Below, piece by piece: positions 50,779 through 59,607 of a stretch of 64,000 nucleotides of DNA. Within the stretch, counting starts at the first letter, position 1. Every line of letters starts with the position of its first letter. The notes under the pieces are model-generated. The model searched no databases. It had not been told where the DNA came from and saw only the letters and a program-made list of their open reading frames with translations. Source of the DNA: Enterobacteriaceae bacterium UBA7338 (GTDB lineage: Bacteria; Pseudomonadota; Gammaproteobacteria; Enterobacterales; Enterobacteriaceae); assembly GCA_002480085.1 (NCBI GenBank), contig DKPJ01000008.1, forward strand, positions 298,617 to 362,616, read 5' to 3'. A program made the translations under genes and the position numbers.

Positions 50779-51522
50779 ATGCGCATAATCGCATTATTCA
50801 TTGCGATGCTTACAATACCGTGCGTCTCGTTTGCCGGCCTGCTCAGCAGCAACAGCTCAACAACGCCCGTGAGTAAAGAATATAAGCAGCAGTTAATGGG
50901 TTCCCCGGTCTATATCCAGATCTTCAAGGAAGAGCGCACGCTTGAGCTGTACGTCAAGATGGGCGAGCAGTATCAGCTGATGGATAGCTACAAGATCTGT
51001 AACTACTCCGGCGGCCTCGGCCCGAAACAGCGTCAGGGCGACTTTAAAAGCCCGGAAGGGTTCTATACCGTTCAGCGCAGCCAGCTGAAGCCGGACAGCC
51101 GTTTCTATAAGGCGATCAATATTGGCTTCCCTAACGCCTACGATCGCTCGCACGGCTATGAAGGTAAATACCTGATGATCCACGGCGCGTGCGTCTCGGT
51201 GGGGTGCTACGCCATGACCGACTCCGGCATCGATGAGATCTTCCAGTTTGTGACCGGCGCGCTGGTCTTTGGCCAGCCGGGCGTGCAGGTGAGCATCTAT
51301 CCGTTCCGCATGACCGATGCCAATATGGCACGCCACAAGAACTCGTACTACGCGGACTTCTGGAATCAGCTGAAGCCGGGCTATGACTACTTCAATACCC
51401 TCCACCAGCCGCCGGTGGTCTCGGTGGTGAACGGTCGTTATGTGGTGAGCAAGCCGCTTAAGAGCAACGGCGCGATCCAGCCTCAGCTGGCATCAAACTA
51501 CACGCTCCCCGAGACAAAATAG
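50779..51522 (+). CDS. dpaA: Murein-Lpp amidase DpaA (YafK/LdtF)
   Basis: 247 aa. The signal peptide (MRIIALFIAMLTIPCVSFA) ends about residue 19. The YkuD-type catalytic block MIHGACVSVGCYAM (about 133-146) carries the conserved His, Ser and Cys. In E. coli the enzyme was first called an L,D-transpeptidase-like biofilm factor and later shown to detach Braun lipoprotein from peptidoglycan. A Pro-rich low-complexity tail follows. Its 3' end overlaps that of yafJ by 30 bp, tail to tail. Confidence 0.93.
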   Translation: MRIIALFIAMLTIPCVSFAGLLSSNSSTTPVSKEYKQQLMGSPVYIQIFKEERTLELYVKMGEQYQLMDSYKICNYSGGLGPKQRQGDFKSPEGFYTVQRSQLKPDSRFYKAINIGFPNAYDRSHGYEGKYLMIHGACVSVGCYAMTDSGIDEIFQFVTGALVFGQPGVQVSIYPFRMTDANMARHKNSYYADFWNQLKPGYDYFNTLHQPPVVSVVNGRYVVSKPLKSNGAIQPQLASNYTLPETK

Positions 51523-52260
51523 CACCCACTCCCCTGGCATGATTTTGTGCCAGGTCTCATTGCCGGTGAGCGGCTGGGTAGCAATTACGGAGACCACGTC
51601 ATTGGGCGTGGTCTCTTTTTGAAAGTCGATCTCAACATCCTGATCCAGCAGCTTCGCCACGCCAAACGGCGCCCGACGGGTGATCCAGAACAGGTTGGTC
51701 GAGCAGAACGCCATCACGTAGCGCCCATCCGACAGCAGCATATTAAATACGCCCTTCTCACGCAGCTCCCCTGCCAGCGACGCAATGTACTTAAACACCG
51801 CCGCCATATTGCCCGGCGTGCGCGGATAGCGTGCGGTGAGCTTGTGCAGCAGCCAGCAGAACGCCTTCTCGCTGTCGGTCTCACCAACCGGTCGGAAATT
51901 GCCGGTCTCCAGCGTCTTGTAGCCTGTCAGCTGGCCGTTATGGGCGTAAGTCCAGTTGCGGCCCCACAGCTCGCGGGTAAAGGGGTGGGTATTCTCCAGC
52001 GACACTTCGCCCCGGTTGGCCTGGCGAATATGGGCCACCACCGAGCAGGATTTGATCGGGTAGTCCTGAACCAGTTTCGCTATCGGTGAGTTATAGCTGG
52101 GCTGTGGATCCTTGAACGTGCGACAGCCTTTGCCTTCGTAAAAGGTAATGCCCCAGCCATCTTTATGCGGCCCGGTTCCCCCACCGCGCTGAACCAGCCC
52201 GGTAAAACTAAAGCAAATATCCGTCGGCACATTGGCGCTCATCCCGAGCAGTTCGCACAT
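51493..52260 (-). CDS. yafJ: Class II glutamine amidotransferase YafJ
   Basis: 255 aa (E. coli length) after the initiator Met is followed by the N-terminal nucleophile Cys2 (MCELLGMSANVP). Ntn-hydrolase glutamine-site residues are visible in HIRQANRG (about 75-82), THPF and YAHNGQL (NG pair, about 102-108). No synthase domain is attached, so the amido acceptor is unknown. GGAGGTGTTGT precedes ATG 52260; the longer frame upstream is not used. Encoded near gmhA on the same strand. Confidence 0.94.
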   Translation of the reverse strand: MCELLGMSANVPTDICFSFTGLVQRGGGTGPHKDGWGITFYEGKGCRTFKDPQPSYNSPIAKLVQDYPIKSCSVVAHIRQANRGEVSLENTHPFTRELWGRNWTYAHNGQLTGYKTLETGNFRPVGETDSEKAFCWLLHKLTARYPRTPGNMAAVFKYIASLAGELREKGVFNMLLSDGRYVMAFCSTNLFWITRRAPFGVAKLLDQDVEIDFQKETTPNDVVSVIATQPLTGNETWHKIMPGEWVLFCLGERVV

Positions 52261-52306
52261 ACAACACCTCCACAGCTCATCGGGGGCCAGGCCCCCGTAC
52301 GACGTC

Positions 52307-52888
52307 TTAAGCTTTAACCATCTCTTTTTCAATCAGCTGAATCAAGATGTGGATCACTTTGATATGAATTTCCTGAATGCGGTCGGCGTAGCCAAAGTGC
52401 GGAACGCGGATCTCAATGTCGGCGCTGCCAGCCATTTTGCCACCGTCTTTACCGGTCAGGGTAATGACCTTCATGCCTTTCGCGCGCGCAGCCTCGATCG
52501 CTTTAATGACGTTGCCAGAGTTACCAGAGGTGGAGATGCCCAGCAGCACGTCGCCCTCGCGGCCTACCGCTTCCACGTAGCGGGAGAAGATGTAGTCGTA
52601 GCCAAAATCGTTACCGACGCAGGAGATGTGGCTGACGTCAGAGATAGCGATGGCCGGGTAGCCCGGACGGTTCTCACGGTAGCGACCGGTCAGCTCTTCA
52701 GCAAAATGCATCGCATCACAGTGTGAACCGCCGTTACCGCAGGAGAGCACTTTGCCACCGGCTTTGAAGCTGTCGGCCAGCAGCACCGCCGCGCGCTGGA
52801 TAGCGTGAATGTTGGCGTCATCCTGCAGAAAGTTAGCCAACGTCTCCGCCGCTTCGTTCAGTTCGTTACGAATCAGATCCTGGTACAT
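52307..52888 (-). CDS. gmhA: Phosphoheptose isomerase (sedoheptulose 7-phosphate isomerase)
   Basis: 193 aa, a SIS-domain enzyme for the first step of ADP-heptose synthesis for the LPS inner core. SCGNGGSHCDAMHFAEEL (about 50-67) and GISTSGNSGNVI (about 117-128) are the active-site segments, with histidine ligands in HFGYADRIQEIHIKVIH. One residue longer than in E. coli at the C-terminus (MVKA). Confidence 0.97.
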   Translation of the reverse strand: MYQDLIRNELNEAAETLANFLQDDANIHAIQRAAVLLADSFKAGGKVLSCGNGGSHCDAMHFAEELTGRYRENRPGYPAIAISDVSHISCVGNDFGYDYIFSRYVEAVGREGDVLLGISTSGNSGNVIKAIEAARAKGMKVITLTGKDGGKMAGSADIEIRVPHFGYADRIQEIHIKVIHILIQLIEKEMVKA

Positions 52889-53086
52889 AAGATGTCCTTC
52901 AGAATAGATGAATTTTACGTGCGCAGTTTACCGGATAGCACCACACGCGAGAAGCTAAAGCCATACTTATCACCGGGCGTTTTAGGTATCCGTGCCGTCA
53001 TCTCCATCAACAATGTGAACCAGGTTGTAATTACTTTGTAAACACATTGCTAAATATAGTGTCATCCACTACAACAATAACATCTA

Positions 53087-53103
53087 AAGTGGTCAGACCT
53101 CCT
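53087..53103 (+). promoter_or_regulatory. FadR operator of fadE
   Basis: AAGTGGTCAGACCTCCT resembles the FadR consensus (A-CTGGTCCGACCTGTT) and agrees, as far as I recall, with the mapped E. coli fadE site. It lies 23 bp upstream of the start codon and should repress fadE until long-chain acyl-CoA binds FadR. Confidence 0.75.
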
Positions 53104-53125
53104 ACAAGCCAGGGAGCAATTGTTT

Positions 53126-55585
53126 ATGATGATGTTGAGTCTTGTCGCAACCGTGGTACTGATTGGCGCGCTGTTCTACCATCGCGTCAGCCTGTTTTTG
53201 AGTAGCCTGATTTTGCTGGCCTGGACCGCCGCGCTTGGCGTTTCCGGCCTGTGGTCCATCTGGGTGCTGGTGCCGCTGGCGATTATGCTGGTGCCGTTCA
53301 ACCTGCCCGCGATGCGTAAATCGATGATCTCCGCCCCGGCGTTTCGCGGCTTCCGTAAGGTGATGCCGCCGATGTCGCGCACTGAGAAAGAGGCGATCGA
53401 CGCCGGGACAACCTGGTGGGAAGGCGATCTGTTCCGTGGCAATCCGGACTGGAAAAAGCTGCATAGCTATCCGCAGCCGCGTCTGACCGCTGAAGAGCAG
53501 GCGTTTATCGACGGGCCGGTAGAAGAGGCCTGCCGCATGGCAAATGATTTTCAGATCACCCATGAGATGGCCGACCTGCCACCCGAGCTGTGGGCCTACC
53601 TGAAAGAGCACCGCTTCTTTGCGATGATCATTAAAAAAGAGTACGGCGGACTCGAGTTCTCCGCCTACGCCCAGTCTCGCGTGCTGCAGAAGCTCTCCGG
53701 CGTCTCCGGCATTCTGGCAATTACCGTCGGCGTGCCGAACTCCTTAGGCCCAGGCGAGCTGCTGCAACACTACGGCACCGAAGAGCAGAAGAATCACTAC
53801 CTGCCGCGTCTGGCCCGTGGGGAGGAGATCCCCTGCTTTGCCCTGACCAGCCCGGAAGCGGGTTCCGATGCCGGTGCAATCCCGGATACCGGCGTGGTCT
53901 GCATGGGCGAGTGGCAGGGCGAGCAGGTGCTCGGCATGCGCCTCACCTGGAACAAACGCTACATCACGCTGGCCCCCATCGCTACCGTGCTGGGCCTGGC
54001 CTTTAAGCTCTCCGATCCGGAAAAACTGCTGGGCGGCGATGAAGAGCTGGGTATTACCTGCGCCCTAATCCCCACCAGCACGCCCGGCGTGGAGATTGGC
54101 CGCCGCCACTTCCCGCTTAACGTTCCGTTCCAGAACGGTCCGACCCGCGGTCAGGATATCTTTGTGCCGATTGACTACATCATCGGCGGACCAAAAATGG
54201 CCGGCCAGGGCTGGCGGATGCTGGTGGAGTGTCTGTCGGTAGGCCGCGGCATTACCCTGCCGTCCAACTCTACCGGCGGCCTGAAGTCTGCGGCGATGGG
54301 TATCGGCGCCTACGCGCATATTCGCCGCCAGTTCCGCATCGCCATCGGCAAGATGGAGGGGATCGAAGAGCCGCTGGCGCGCATTGCCGGTAACGCCTAC
54401 GTGATGGATGCTGCCGCGTCGCTGATCACCTACGCCATCGTGCTTGGGGAAAAACCGGCGGTGCTCTCTGCCATCGTCAAGTACCACTGTACCCACCGCG
54501 GCCAGCAGTCGATTATTGATGCCATGGATATTGCCGGCGGGAAAGGCATTATGCTCGGCGAGAGCAACTTCCTGGCCCGCGTTTATCAGGGTGCACCGAT
54601 CGCCATCACCGTGGAAGGGGCGAACATTCTTACCCGCAGCATGATGATCTTCGGTCAGGGCGCAATCCGCTGCCATCCTTACGTGCTGGATGAGATGGCT
54701 GCCGCCCAGAGCAACGATCTTAACGCCTTCGATAAGCTGCTGTTTAAACACATCGGCCACGTGGGCAGCAACACGGTGCGCAGCTTCTGGCTTGGCCTGA
54801 CTCGCGGCCTGACCAGCAGCACGCCAACCGGGGATGCGACCCGCCGCTACTACCAGCACCTTAACCGCCTGAGCGCTAACCTGGCGATGCTGTCAGATGT
54901 CTCAATGGCGGTGCTGGGCGGCAGCCTGAAACGCCGCGAGCGTATCTCGGCACGGCTGGGGGATATTCTGAGCCAGATCTTCCTCGCCAGCGCGACGCTG
55001 AAACGCTACGACGACGAGGGCCGTCACGAAGCCGATCTGCCGCTGGTCCACTGGGGCGTGCAGGATGCGATCTATAAAGCAGAGCAGGCGATGGACGACC
55101 TGCTGGCCAACTTCCCGAACCGCGGCGTTGCTGCCCTGCTTCGCGCAACCATCTTCCCTACCGGGCGTCACTACTTTGCCCCGTCGGATAAGCTGGACCA
55201 TGCTGTGGCGAAGATCCTGCAGACGCCATGCGCCACTCGCTCCCGCATTGGCCGCGGTCAGTATCTGACCGCCAGCGAGCATAACCCGGTGGGTCTGCTG
55301 GAAGACGCGCTGCTGGACGTGATCGCTGCGGATCCGATTCACCAGCGCATCTGTAAAGAGATAGGTAAGAATCTGCCGTTTACCCGTCTGGACACGCTGG
55401 CTAACGACGCGCTGGCCCAGGGGATTATCGACTATGACGAAGCGCGGATCCTGATCAAAGCCGAGGAGAGCCGACTGCGCAGCATCAACGTGGATGACTT
55501 CGAGGCAGACGCGCTGGCGACCCAACCGGTCAGGCCGCTGCTCCCCGCCCTGCCGGAAAAGGTGCGCAAAATCGAAGCTGCGTAA
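53126..55585 (+). CDS. fadE: Acyl-CoA dehydrogenase FadE
   Basis: 819 aa; an N-terminal hydrophobic region with two membrane segments (about 3-60) precedes the flavin dehydrogenase (about 80-520), including FALTSPEAGSDAGA, GVPNSLGPGELL and the VEGANILTRSMMIFGQGA segment, and a long C-terminal extension typical of FadE. It performs the first dehydrogenation of fatty-acid beta-oxidation. The start is one of three adjacent ATGs (53126-53134) after AGGGAG; 53126 is used. Single gene, with FadR site upstream and terminator downstream. Confidence 0.96.
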   Translation: MMMLSLVATVVLIGALFYHRVSLFLSSLILLAWTAALGVSGLWSIWVLVPLAIMLVPFNLPAMRKSMISAPAFRGFRKVMPPMSRTEKEAIDAGTTWWEGDLFRGNPDWKKLHSYPQPRLTAEEQAFIDGPVEEACRMANDFQITHEMADLPPELWAYLKEHRFFAMIIKKEYGGLEFSAYAQSRVLQKLSGVSGILAITVGVPNSLGPGELLQHYGTEEQKNHYLPRLARGEEIPCFALTSPEAGSDAGAIPDTGVVCMGEWQGEQVLGMRLTWNKRYITLAPIATVLGLAFKLSDPEKLLGGDEELGITCALIPTSTPGVEIGRRHFPLNVPFQNGPTRGQDIFVPIDYIIGGPKMAGQGWRMLVECLSVGRGITLPSNSTGGLKSAAMGIGAYAHIRRQFRIAIGKMEGIEEPLARIAGNAYVMDAAASLITYAIVLGEKPAVLSAIVKYHCTHRGQQSIIDAMDIAGGKGIMLGESNFLARVYQGAPIAITVEGANILTRSMMIFGQGAIRCHPYVLDEMAAAQSNDLNAFDKLLFKHIGHVGSNTVRSFWLGLTRGLTSSTPTGDATRRYYQHLNRLSANLAMLSDVSMAVLGGSLKRRERISARLGDILSQIFLASATLKRYDDEGRHEADLPLVHWGVQDAIYKAEQAMDDLLANFPNRGVAALLRATIFPTGRHYFAPSDKLDHAVAKILQTPCATRSRIGRGQYLTASEHNPVGLLEDALLDVIAADPIHQRICKEIGKNLPFTRLDTLANDALAQGIIDYDEARILIKAEESRLRSINVDDFEADALATQPVRPLLPALPEKVRKIEAA

Positions 55586-55606
55586 CGTTTCCTGTGTTGC
55601 TATCGA

Positions 55607-55631
55607 CCCTGCCCCCCGGGCAGGGTTTTTT
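55607..55631 (+). terminator. Intrinsic terminator of fadE
   Basis: CCCTGCC (55607-55613) and GGCAGGG (55619-55625) form a 7-bp GC stem with a 5-nt loop, followed by TTTTTT. Confidence 0.9.
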
Positions 55632-55697
55632 ATTGCCACACAATCGCGTTTTGCCGTGGTAGAGTGTTTGAACGCTACAAAAATGGGGAGACTCATC

Positions 55698-56471
55698 GTG
55701 CCTGGTTTGAAAATTACGCTGTTGCAACAGCCGCTGGTGTGGATGGATGGTCCAGCTAACCTGCGGCACTTCGATCGCCAACTGGAAAATATTATCGGGC
55801 GCGACGTTATCGTTTTGCCGGAGATGTTCACGACGGGTTTTGCAATGCAGGCGGCCCAGCAGTCGCTGCCGCAGAGTGATGTTATCGCCTGGATGCAGGC
55901 CAAAGCGCAGCAGACGAATGCGCTGGTTGCCGGGAGCGCGGCGCTGCAGAGCGATCGCGGGGCGGTAAACCGCTTCCTGCTGGTCGAGCCGGAGGGCAAG
56001 GTGCATAGCTACGATAAGCGTCACCTGTTCCGCATGGCTGATGAGCATCACCACTACGAGGCCGGCACCGAGCGGGTGGTCTTTGAGTGGCGCGGCTGGC
56101 GCATCCTCCCCCTGGTCTGTTATGACCTGCGCTTCCCGGTCTGGTCGCGCAACCGCAACGACTACGACCTCGCCCTGTACGTGGCCAACTGGCCTGCGCC
56201 GCGCTCGCTGCACTGGCAGGCGCTGCTGGTGGCGCGAGCTATTGAGAACCAGGCCTACGTCGCGGGCTGTAACCGCGTCGGCACCGACGGCAACGGGCAT
56301 CACTATCGCGGCGACAGCCGGATCGTCAGCCCACAGGGAGAGATCCTCGCCACCGCCGAGCCGCACCAGGCTACGCGTATCGATGCCGAGCTGTCGCTCA
56401 CCGCGCTGAAAGAGTATCGCGAAAAATTCCCGGCCTGGCAGGATGCCGACGCCTTTACGCTGGAGAAGTGA
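55698..56471 (+). CDS. yafV: Nitrilase-fold amidohydrolase YafV (omega-amidase)
   Basis: 257 aa. The Glu-Lys-Cys triad is visible: LPEMFTTGF (Glu about 42), YDKRHLF (Lys about 107) and LVCYDLRFP (Cys about 141). Family members of this branch hydrolyse 2-oxoglutaramate, clearing the product of glutamine transaminases. GTG 55698 is used (VPGLKITLLQQPLVWMDG), with GGGGAG upstream and the E. coli protein starting at the same place; ATG 55683 is the alternative. Confidence 0.93.
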   Translation: MPGLKITLLQQPLVWMDGPANLRHFDRQLENIIGRDVIVLPEMFTTGFAMQAAQQSLPQSDVIAWMQAKAQQTNALVAGSAALQSDRGAVNRFLLVEPEGKVHSYDKRHLFRMADEHHHYEAGTERVVFEWRGWRILPLVCYDLRFPVWSRNRNDYDLALYVANWPAPRSLHWQALLVARAIENQAYVAGCNRVGTDGNGHHYRGDSRIVSPQGEILATAEPHQATRIDAELSLTALKEYREKFPAWQDADAFTLEK

Positions 56472-56518
56472 TGTCACTGACGGGTACGCAGCTGCCCGTT
56501 TGAAGAGCGAAAACGACG

Positions 56519-56548
56519 AAGGCCTGAATCATTGCTGATTCAGGCCTT
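56519..56548. terminator. Hairpin between yafV and tRNA-Asp
   Basis: AAGGCCTGAATCA and TGATTCAGGCCTT form a perfect 13-bp stem with a TTGC loop. It lies 9 bp beyond the tRNA-Asp 3' end and can stop both the tRNA and the yafV transcripts. Confidence 0.8.
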
Positions 56549-56556
56549 CTGAATAG

Positions 56557-56633
56557 TGGCGGAACGGACGGGACTCGAACCCGCGACCCCCTGCGTGACA
56601 GGCAGGTATTCTAACCGACTGAACTACCGCTCC
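56557..56633 (-). tRNA. aspV: tRNA-Asp (anticodon GUC)
   Basis: 77-nt cloverleaf on the minus strand starting GGAGCGGTAGTTCAGTCGG, anticodon stem CCTGC/GCAGG with loop containing GTC, T-arm with GGTTCGAGTCC and encoded CCA. Position downstream of yafV and beside dnaQ equals E. coli aspV. Confidence 0.97.
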
Positions 56634-56765
56634 GCGTTTTGTTCCCTGGGGAACGAGGCGAATATTACGTACTGCCGCGCACGCCGTCAACGCTTTTTCA
56701 CTGCTTTTGATCTGTTTGCTGCAAAAATCGCCCGCAAGCTGTTTTTATCGACAAAACAACGCGTT

Positions 56766-57497
56766 TCAGGCCCGCCACAGGCAGGATCCGCCCTTCTTCT
56801 GTACCAGATCGAGACGCGACTCATGGGCCATCACCTCTTCATCGCTGGCCAACACCACGCGTAGCGAATTAGCCCGGCGCACAACGCGCTGAATAGTGGC
56901 TTCGCCCTGCGCCTGCTGGTTTTCCCCCTCAACGGAGAAGGCCATTGAGGTCTGCCCACCCGTCATCATCAAGAAGACGTCGGCGAGGATCTGGGCATCG
57001 AGCAGTGCGCCGTGCAGCGTTCGCTTGCTGTTATCGATCTCATAGCGTGAGCAGAGCGCATCAAGGCTGTTGCGCTTGCCGGGAAACATCTTCCTCGCCA
57101 TCGCCAGGCTATCGGTCACCTTACAGAAGGTGTCCGTTTTAGGAATGCCCCGGTTCAGCTTGCTGAACTCATAGTCCATAAAGCCGATATCAAACGATGC
57201 GTTATGGATCACCAGCTCAGCGCCGCGAATATAGTCGATAAACTCATCAGCAACGTCGCTGAAGAGCGGCTTATCCAGCAAAAACTCATCTGCAATCCCG
57301 TGCACGCCGAAGGCTTCCGGATCCACCAGCCGATCCGGCTTGAGGTAGACGTGGAAGTTATTGCCGGTCAGACGGCGGTTGATCACCTCTACCGCGCCGA
57401 TTTCAATAATCTTATGTCCTTCATAGTGGGCACCGATCTGGTTCATACCGGTGGTTTCCGTATCAAGGACGATCTGTCGTGTAATTGCAGTGCTCAT
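56766..57497 (-). CDS. dnaQ: DNA polymerase III epsilon subunit (proofreading exonuclease)
   Basis: 243 aa (E. coli length). DEDDh exonuclease motifs: LDTETTG (D12, E14), HNASFDIGF (Asp about 103) and HGALLDAQ (His about 162, Asp about 167). The QTSMAF clamp-binding segment follows about 182 and the C-terminal alpha-binding tail ends in W-R-A. Start ATG 57497 (MSTAITRQIVLD) is chosen over ATG 57506. Divergent from rnhA with overlapping promoter region, as in E. coli. Confidence 0.97.
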   Translation of the reverse strand: MSTAITRQIVLDTETTGMNQIGAHYEGHKIIEIGAVEVINRRLTGNNFHVYLKPDRLVDPEAFGVHGIADEFLLDKPLFSDVADEFIDYIRGAELVIHNASFDIGFMDYEFSKLNRGIPKTDTFCKVTDSLAMARKMFPGKRNSLDALCSRYEIDNSKRTLHGALLDAQILADVFLMMTGGQTSMAFSVEGENQQAQGEATIQRVVRRANSLRVVLASDEEVMAHESRLDLVQKKGGSCLWRA

Positions 57498-57560
57498 AGC
57501 GGTCATTTATGTCAGACTTGTCGTTTTACGTCGATTTCAACTACAGGAAGTCTACCAGAG

Positions 57561-58028
57561 ATGCTCAAACAGGTAGAAATTTTCACCGATGGATCTTGCT
57601 TAGGTAACCCAGGACCCGGCGGTTACGGCGCTATTTTACGCTATCGGCAGCATGAAAGAACCTTCAGCGAAGGGTATCGTCTCACGACCAACAACCGGAT
57701 GGAGCTGATGGCGGCCATCGTCGCGCTTGAGGCGCTGAAAGAGCACTGCGAAGTGGTGCTGAGCACCGACAGCCAGTACGTCCGCCAGGGGATCACCCAG
57801 TGGATCCACAACTGGAAAAAGCGCGGCTGGAAGACGGCCGACAAGAAACCGGTAAAGAATGTCGATCTCTGGAAGCGACTGGATGCGGCACTTAGCCAGC
57901 ACCAGATCCGCTGGGAGTGGGTAAAAGGCCACGCAGGCCATCCGGAAAACGAACGCTGCGACGAGCTGGCCCGCAGCGCAGCGATGAATCCCACTCAGGA
58001 AGATGTCGGTTACCAGCCTGAGAGCTAG
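57561..58028 (+). CDS. rnhA: Ribonuclease HI
   Basis: 155 aa (E. coli length). Catalytic D10 (IFTDGSCLGNPG), E48 (NNRMELMAAI), D70 (STDSQYV) and D134 (NERCDELAR) are all present, as is the basic protrusion HNWKKRGWKTADKKPVKN. It removes RNA from RNA-DNA hybrids. The long upstream extension of the frame overlaps dnaQ and is rejected. Its stop abuts the stop of the convergent yafS. Confidence 0.98.
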   Translation: MLKQVEIFTDGSCLGNPGPGGYGAILRYRQHERTFSEGYRLTTNNRMELMAAIVALEALKEHCEVVLSTDSQYVRQGITQWIHNWKKRGWKTADKKPVKNVDLWKRLDAALSQHQIRWEWVKGHAGHPENERCDELARSAAMNPTQEDVGYQPES

Positions 58029-58748
58029 TCAGGGTTTACGATACTGCCGCGTTGCGCCCACCGCCTGGGGCACGCGCGCCTTCGCCTTGCTCTGCCTCGC
58101 TGGATTGAGCGTCAGGGGAATGGTGCGCTTGCGGGCGACAATAAGCTGCATACAGCCCAGCGCGGGCAGATGGGTGCTCAGCACCTTCCCCCCCTGCCGG
58201 GTCCAGGGCAGGACCTGAAAACCGCTATGGTGCACCACCTCAAAGTTGAGCAGCGACAGCCAGTCGAGCTGGCGCATCATCGTAAACATCCGGCTGCGGT
58301 AAACCGGTGATCGACGTTTGATGGGCAGCACCTTGCGTAATCCAAGCAGGCTAACGGGATTAAACCCGCTCAGTATCAGCCAGCCATCATCAATCAACAC
58401 GCGATCGGCTTCATGTAACAGGCGATGCGGATCCTGGCACCAGCTAAGCGTATGCGCCAGCAGGCAGGCGTCCACGGATTTGTTCTCGAAGGGCAGATGC
58501 AGCGGATCGGCCCTGACCTGCGCAGGCTCCCCCAGTAATGAAACGTTAACCTGATGCGAGATAGCGCAGCTTTCGGCATTGATTTCCGCGCTGAGATTGC
58601 CAATCTTAAGCAGGTGAAATCCGTAAATTTTTGCGAACCAGGGCTTTAGCTGCTGCTCCAGCGCCTCGCGGTAGTATTCGCCACGGGAAAACTCAGCCCA
58701 GTGGGCGGGTGCTGAGAACGTTCGAGGTGTCCTTGCCGGTTTCATCAC
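58029..58748 (-). CDS. yafS: Class I SAM-dependent methyltransferase YafS
   Basis: 239 aa. Unlike standard methyltransferases, motif I is weak in the N-terminal half (KIGNLSAEIN region), while the middle motifs LPFENKSVDACLLAHTLSWC and DRVLIDDGWLILSGFNP are clear Methyltransf_11 features. Substrate unknown. It lies back to back with gloB, 30 bp apart, and E. coli has the same arrangement. Confidence 0.9.
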   Translation of the reverse strand: MMKPARTPRTFSAPAHWAEFSRGEYYREALEQQLKPWFAKIYGFHLLKIGNLSAEINAESCAISHQVNVSLLGEPAQVRADPLHLPFENKSVDACLLAHTLSWCQDPHRLLHEADRVLIDDGWLILSGFNPVSLLGLRKVLPIKRRSPVYRSRMFTMMRQLDWLSLLNFEVVHHSGFQVLPWTRQGGKVLSTHLPALGCMQLIVARKRTIPLTLNPARQSKAKARVPQAVGATRQYRKP

Positions 58749-58778
58749 AACCTTCCGCTACGCTTTGAGAGGTATTAT

Positions 58779-59534
58779 ATGAATCTTAACAGTATTCCCG
58801 CATTTCAGGATAACTACATCTGGGTGTTAAGCAATGACGAAGGTCACTGTGTGATTGTCGATCCGGGCGAAGCGGCTCCGGTGCTTAATGCTATCGAAGA
58901 AAACCAGTGGCAACCGCAGGCGATCCTGCTCACCCACCACCATCACGATCACGTTGGCGGCGTGAAAGAACTGCGCCAGCGGTTCCCGGACGTAGTGGTG
59001 TATGGCCCAGAAGAGACACAAGATAAAGGGGCAACGAAATGCGTAGTCGAGGGCGATAAGCTCATTCTTTTGGGCTACGAATTTTCTGTTTTTGCGACGC
59101 CGGGTCATACGCTGGGCCATGTTTCTTACTACACAATTCCTTACCTTTTTTGCGGCGACACGCTGTTTTCAGGCGGTTGCGGCCGACTTTTCGAAGGAAC
59201 CGCGGATCAGATGTATCAATCATTTCAGAAAATTAACGCGCTTCCGCCGGAAACGGTTATTTGTTGCGCGCATGAATACACATTAGCGAATATGAAGTTT
59301 GCCCAGCATATTCTGCCCAACGATCCGGCTATTGAGGATTATCTTAATAAAGTGAAGCAGTTACGCACAAAAGGTCAAACAACGCTGCCCGTAACGCTGG
59401 AAAATGAGCGGCGTATTAATGTTTTTTTACGTACTGAAGATCCTGATTTGATTACTGTTATTGGTAAAGAAACAAAATTGCAACAGCCTAATACGCGTTT
59501 TGCATGGTTGAGGTCAAAGAAAGACGCTTTCTGA
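58779..59534 (+). CDS. gloB: Hydroxyacylglutathione hydrolase (glyoxalase II)
   Basis: 251 aa, metallo-beta-lactamase fold. The metal-binding motif is LTHHHHDHVGG (about 52-62), then TPGHTLGH (about 107-114), FCGDTLFSGGCGR and AHEYT. It hydrolyses S-lactoylglutathione to lactate and glutathione, completing methylglyoxal detoxification. Codon use in the second half is noticeably more AT-rich than in the neighbours. Confidence 0.97.
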   Translation: MNLNSIPAFQDNYIWVLSNDEGHCVIVDPGEAAPVLNAIEENQWQPQAILLTHHHHDHVGGVKELRQRFPDVVVYGPEETQDKGATKCVVEGDKLILLGYEFSVFATPGHTLGHVSYYTIPYLFCGDTLFSGGCGRLFEGTADQMYQSFQKINALPPETVICCAHEYTLANMKFAQHILPNDPAIEDYLNKVKQLRTKGQTTLPVTLENERRINVFLRTEDPDLITVIGKETKLQQPNTRFAWLRSKKDAF

Positions 59535-59607
59535 AATTTCATACTTGTCATCTGGATCCTTCGCCGTTATGATTGCTCGTCTTTTAAGCAACTATTGACT
59601 CACACAC

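Noticed and set aside
54902..56477. Long minus-strand frames opposite fadE and yafV
   Set aside because: Both plus-strand genes are full-length and conserved; the antisense frames have no recognisable domain.
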